In this document: positions 6,073 to 7,428 of the stretch, piece by piece | Layout of the letters: each line of letters opens with the position of its first letter | Numbering within the stretch: the first letter of the stretch is position 1 | NCBI GenBank assembly: GCA_041480845.1 | Contig: JBGPAU010000026.1 | Span: 1 to 7,428 of the forward strand | DNA from: LCIL01 sp041480845 | Lineage (GTDB): Bacteria > Patescibacteriota > Microgenomatia > UBA8517 | DNA length: 7,428 nucleotides | Direction: 5' to 3' | Position numbers and translations under genes: made by a program | Notes under the pieces: generated by a model | What the model was told of the DNA's origin: nothing | The model's input: the letters and a program-made list of their open reading frames with translations, nothing else | Databases searched by the model: none

Positions 6073-6081
6073 TGTTAGAAT
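6073..6081 (+). promoter_or_regulatory. Possible extended -10 promoter for rpmG
   Basis: TGT precedes TAGAAT (6076-6081), fitting an extended -10 element. Transcription would begin about 6088-6089, two or three bases before the rpmG ATG. Alternatively rpmG is read through from the tRNA-Thr promoter, since no terminator lies between them. Confidence 0.45.
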
Positions 6082-6090
6082 ACCGAGCAT

Positions 6091-6276
6091 ATGGCCAAAA
6101 AAGGAGCCCGCGAAATTGTAGCTTTAATCTGTTCCGTCTGTAAAAATCAAAATTATATTACGGACAGAAATAAAGTTAACATGGATACCAAGGGTAAAGG
6201 CAAACTCGGCCTCAAAAAGTACTGCAGGTTCTGTAAGAAAGTTCAGCTTCACAAAGAGTCTTCTAAATTGAAATAG
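6091..6276 (+). CDS. rpmG: Large-subunit ribosomal protein L33
   Basis: This 61-residue protein is recognisable as bL33, a small protein of the 50S subunit. It opens MAKKGAR and carries two CxxC pairs (C14/C17 and C45/C48) that would bind zinc, so this is the zinc-containing form. The family signature NYIT...RNK...KYC is present and the C-terminus is basic with the usual LHKE. It is somewhat longer than the usual 49-55 residues because of a Gly/Lys-rich insertion around residues 31-38. No Shine-Dalgarno lies upstream of ATG 6091; an AAAGGAG tract occurs only inside the first codons. The start is kept because family members begin at this Met. It lies 32 bases downstream of tRNA-Thr. Its stop is TAG. 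Confidence 0.95.
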   Translation: MAKKGAREIVALICSVCKNQNYITDRNKVNMDTKGKGKLGLKKYCRFCKKVQLHKESSKLK

Positions 6277-6290
6277 TTGCTCCTATAGTA

Positions 6291-6319
6291 TTGACATTTT
6301 TGGGCAGATCTGGTATACT
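6291..6319 (+). promoter_or_regulatory. Strong sigma70-type promoter before the 56-residue ORF
   Basis: A consensus -35 TTGACA (6291-6296), a 17-base spacer and TATACT (6314-6319) make this the best -35/-10 pair in the window. The expected start is near 6326, giving a leader of about 110 nt. Confidence 0.85.
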
Positions 6320-6325
6320 GATTGC

Positions 6326-6436
6326 TCCGAACTCAAGAGCGGAGTTGTCTCGAATGCCGAGACGAAATACTCTTTTTTTGAGTTCAAGTTCCTTAATACC
6401 TGGGAGAAGAGAGAGAAACCAACAAGGAGTGTTGTC
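6326..6436 (+). promoter_or_regulatory. Structured leader with possible attenuator
   Basis: The leader contains a perfect hairpin, GTCTCG (6347-6352) with CGAGAC (6358-6363). It is extended by GAGT (6342-6345) with ACTC (6369-6372) and followed by seven T (6373-6379), which is terminator-like. AACTC (6330-6334) can pair either with the nearby GAGTT (6342-6346), which would break the terminator base, or within GAACTCAA/TTGAGTTC (6329-6336 with 6378-6385). The ribosome site AAGGAG (6424-6429) lies in the loop of a small CAAC/GTTG hairpin (6420-6423 with 6431-6434). It matches no riboswitch class I recognise. Confidence 0.5.
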
Positions 6437-6607
6437 ATGGACGTTGTATTTAAAAACGGGATGTATATATTGACGGATGGCAAAAACATCGTTGCCTCAG
6501 AACGAAATCTGGATTGTCTGGAAAGCTCCGGCAAAAGATTTTTCGCTGGGAATCCAACGAAAATGGCCGAAGTTTCCTCGGCTATAAGCCAATACAGATC
6601 AAAATAA
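6437..6607 (+). CDS. Small conserved-looking protein of unknown function (56 residues)
   Basis: The ORF starts MDVVFKNGMYILTDGK and ends ISQYRSK before TAA. Support is contextual and strong: a consensus promoter, a well-placed AAGGAG seven bases before ATG 6437, and a strong terminator shortly after the stop. I do not recognise the family. It is soluble, with no signal peptide or membrane segment and one Cys (residue 27). The N-terminal third looks beta-rich (VVFKNGMYILTDGKNIV) and the C-terminus is probably helical. The long structured leader suggests regulated expression. An in-frame downstream ATG at codon 9 is a less likely start because of the ribosome site. Alternatively the transcript acts mainly as an RNA, with this ORF secondary. 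Confidence 0.7.
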   Translation: MDVVFKNGMYILTDGKNIVASERNLDCLESSGKRFFAGNPTKMAEVSSAISQYRSK

Positions 6608-6637
6608 TCAACCAATAAACAAAATCTCACTCTCTCT

Positions 6638-6697
6638 GGAGGAAGTATACTTCACACGTGTGTGTACTTCCTCCCCCAGGTTCGTTTTTTTATTTTT
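6638..6697 (+). terminator. Strong terminator between convergent genes
   Basis: A 10-bp stem, GGAGGAAGTA (6638-6647) with TACTTCCTCC (6665-6674), encloses the self-complementary CACACGTGTG. T-rich sequence (6685-6697) follows after about ten bases. The T-tract overlaps the stop codon of the minus-strand gene. The hairpin could also work for the opposite strand, though the T-tract on that side is poor. Confidence 0.75.
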
Positions 6698-6929
6698 TGG
6701 GGGAATCTTCTGAAGGTAAAGATTTTACTCCTATAATTTTACGGTCACCGTCAATTACAAAGGCGTCCCTAATCGCAGACTCCAAAGGACTACCGCCTAT
6801 TCTTAATCGAAGCCGCATCCTGTCGTAAAACTGATCGTAACCGAATGGGAACTTATCAACTCCTTCCATTACTAGCTTTCTTAGATCTTCGGGCGTTAGG
6901 CCATGGGTTATGTGTCTTTCTTCTTCCAT
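6690..6929 (-). CDS. Hypothetical 79-residue protein, probably leaderless
   Basis: The frame runs from ATG at 6929-6927 to TAA at 6692-6690. The protein is charged and soluble-looking (starts MEEERHITHGLTPEDL, with a central FGYDQFYDRMRLRLRIGG segment and a C-terminal strand FVIDGDRKIIGVKSL). I do not recognise it. No Shine-Dalgarno is present, but a promoter on the same strand is placed so that its start site falls on the A of the ATG. It converges on the 56-residue ORF and diverges from tRNA-Trp. A second minus-strand frame over 6856-7071 overlaps it and is only antisense to the tRNA, so this frame is preferred. It could still be a chance ORF. Confidence 0.55.
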   Translation of the reverse strand: MEEERHITHGLTPEDLRKLVMEGVDKFPFGYDQFYDRMRLRLRIGGSPLESAIRDAFVIDGDRKIIGVKSLPSEDSPKK

Positions 6930-6935
6930 CGGCGT

Positions 6936-6964
6936 ATTGTAACAGGCGTATCCAGTTTTTCCAA
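6936..6964 (-). promoter_or_regulatory. Minus-strand promoter giving a leaderless mRNA
   Basis: Read on the minus strand, TTGGAA (6964-6959), 17 bases, then TACAAT (6941-6936). Six bases separate the -10 from the ATG, so the usual start seven bases downstream would be the A at 6929. Confidence 0.6.
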
Positions 6965-6974
6965 GTTTTTGGGG

Positions 6975-6980
6975 TATAAT
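6975..6980 (+). promoter_or_regulatory. -10 box of the tRNA-Trp promoter
   Basis: A perfect TATAAT ends ten bases before the tRNA. The -35 region is weak and overlaps the divergent minus-strand promoter, so the two may interfere. The expected start near 6987 leaves a very short 5' tail. Confidence 0.65.
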
Positions 6981-6989
6981 ATGTCACAT

Positions 6990-7060
6990 AGGGGTGTCGG
7001 TCAGTGGCAGGCCGCGAGTCTCCAAAACTTGCAACGTAGGTTCGATTCCTACCACCCCTG
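6990..7060 (+). tRNA. tRNA-Trp (CCA anticodon)
   Basis: The acceptor AGGGGTG (6990-6996) pairs with CACCCCT (7053-7059), the D-stem is GGTC/GGCC, the anticodon stem CGAGT/ACTTG encloses loop CTCCAAA (anticodon CCA at 7022-7024), and the T-arm is GTAGG/CCTAC with a standard TTCGATT loop. The discriminator is G, the base expected for tryptophan identity. The gene is 71 nt and no CCA tail is encoded. tRNA-Trp often lies beside rpmG and secE in bacteria; rpmG is nearby but secE is not visible. Confidence 0.95.
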
Positions 7061-7061
7061 C
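7043..7061 (+). repeat. 19-base direct repeat, copy 1 (3' end of tRNA-Trp)
   Basis: CGATTCCTACCACCCCTGC covers the 3' half of the T-arm, the 3' acceptor strand and the discriminator of tRNA-Trp, plus one base. An exact second copy begins 80 bases downstream. Confidence 0.9.
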
Positions 7062-7122
7062 TCGTGTTCACTCGCAGGTTTGTCAGAATCGATAGTGCAC
7101 GGGAACTTCGTACTTTGCACGG

Positions 7123-7141
7123 CGATTCCTACCACCCCTGC
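7123..7141 (+). repeat. 19-base direct repeat, copy 2 (tRNA 3'-end remnant)
   Basis: An exact copy of 7043-7061. The sequence just before it (ACTTTGCACGG at 7112-7122) weakly resembles the tRNA segment ACTTGCAACG, which fits a decayed tandem tRNA copy. It also fits an attachment-site remnant, since integrating elements commonly duplicate tRNA 3' ends. The 61 bases between the copies hold no gene. Confidence 0.85.
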
Positions 7142-7183
7142 AAAAGAGACCCTCAGCCTCAATACCCTATAAGCAAAGCTTTC

Positions 7184-7214
7184 AAGATACGATTTGTATG
7201 TTTTAAGGTATCTT
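7184..7214 (+). repeat. Inverted repeat upstream of the last promoter
   Basis: AAGATAC (7184-7190) pairs with GTATCTT (7208-7214) around a 17-base loop. No T-tract follows, so it is not a standard terminator. It abuts the -35 box at 7220 and could be an operator or a weak terminator of upstream transcription. Confidence 0.45.
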
Positions 7215-7219
7215 ATAAT

Positions 7220-7248
7220 TTGACTTTTGGTAATCCTTATAATATACT
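7220..7248 (+). promoter_or_regulatory. Promoter for the membrane protein gene at 7304
   Basis: TTGACT (7220-7225), 17 bases, then TATACT (7243-7248). The expected start near 7255 leaves a leader of about 50 nt. TTATAAT occurs twice nearby (7213-7219 and 7237-7243), offering an alternative -10 upstream. Confidence 0.75.
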
Positions 7249-7303
7249 GTCGCCTGTAGTTTTAGAAACTATTTTCCAACCCTATGTATTCTAAGGAGGA
7301 AAC

Positions 7304-7428
7304 ATGAACTGGAAAACTGTTGGTAAAGTGTTGTTCTTTGTCGGCCTTGGCATACTCGTTTATAACCAGATCCATTCTGCCTTTTTTTCCGGCTACTATG
7401 GAGTCTCGTTTGGAGACGCAGAGTTGGC
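7304..7428 (+). CDS. Membrane protein of unknown function, 3' end missing
   Basis: The first 41 codons are present and the frame is open to the end of the window. AAGGAGG (7293-7299) precedes ATG 7304. The protein begins MNWKTVGKVLFF and has one hydrophobic stretch at residues 9-19 (VLFFVGLGILV) after Lys4 and Lys8, fitting a signal anchor or first transmembrane helix. An aromatic/Gly-rich segment follows (SAFFSGYYGVSFGD). No lipobox is seen. It is not SecE, the gene often found after tRNA-Trp, as judged from its sequence. The family is not recognisable from this fragment. Confidence 0.8.
   Translation, partial: MNWKTVGKVLFFVGLGILVYNQIHSAFFSGYYGVSFGDAEL

Noticed and set aside
6856..7071. Minus-strand ORF overlapping tRNA-Trp.
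   Set aside because: It is antisense to the tRNA and overlaps the better supported minus-strand ORF.
7064..7294. Plus-strand ORF starting at GTG 7064.
   Set aside because: It runs through the tRNA remnant, the inverted repeat and a good promoter, and has no ribosome site.
1..7428. Recoding of TGA, because none of the genes with visible stops ends in TGA.
   Set aside because: The sample is only eight stops (six TAA, two TAG), no gene reads through an in-frame TGA, and the tRNA-Trp anticodon is the normal CCA.

Overview
The window looks bacterial. It has sigma70-type promoters, Shine-Dalgarno sites, rho-independent terminators, type II (lipobox) signal peptides and a bacterial L33 gene. The genes are AT-rich, mostly monocistronic and small, and two of them look leaderless. 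This would suit a small-genome lineage such as a Patescibacteria/CPR bacterium, but nothing here proves the phylum and I hold that loosely.

Positions 1 to about 5955 hold a tandem array of five plus-strand lipoprotein or lipoprotein-like genes. Four (1-1078, 1936-3063, 3272-4450, 4681-5898) encode divergent proteins with repeated WSPD-type motifs of the PD40/TolB-like beta-propeller class. The first lacks its 5' end. The other (1323-1709) is a short lipoprotein rich in Trp and Cys with no propeller motif. Each gene in the array is followed by almost the same terminator. Four of the spacers then continue into almost the same promoter and a structured leader of about 100-145 nt. These spacers are far better conserved than the proteins: 88 bases are identical between 1097-1184 and 1731-1818. 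Each gene therefore appears to be an independent transcription unit in a repeated cassette. Sequence subtypes within the spacers disagree from block to block, which points to recombination or gene conversion across the array.

Positions 5956 to 7060 return to core functions: tRNA-Thr(GGT), rpmG (ribosomal protein L33), a strong promoter with a structured leader and a 56-residue orphan ORF, a strong hairpin terminator, a convergent minus-strand 79-residue ORF that looks leaderless, and tRNA-Trp(CCA). rpmG close to tRNA-Trp recalls the common bacterial rpmG/tRNA-Trp/secE/nusG neighbourhood, but secE is not seen here.

Positions 7061 to 7428 contain a 19-base copy of the tRNA-Trp 3' end, a promoter with an adjacent inverted repeat, and the first 41 codons of an unrecognised membrane protein that runs off the window.

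The most interesting signal is the array: constant regulatory spacers around variable secreted proteins, with a direct repeat bracketing the -10 box at a fixed 29-base spacing and leader hairpins that keep pairing although their sequence changes.
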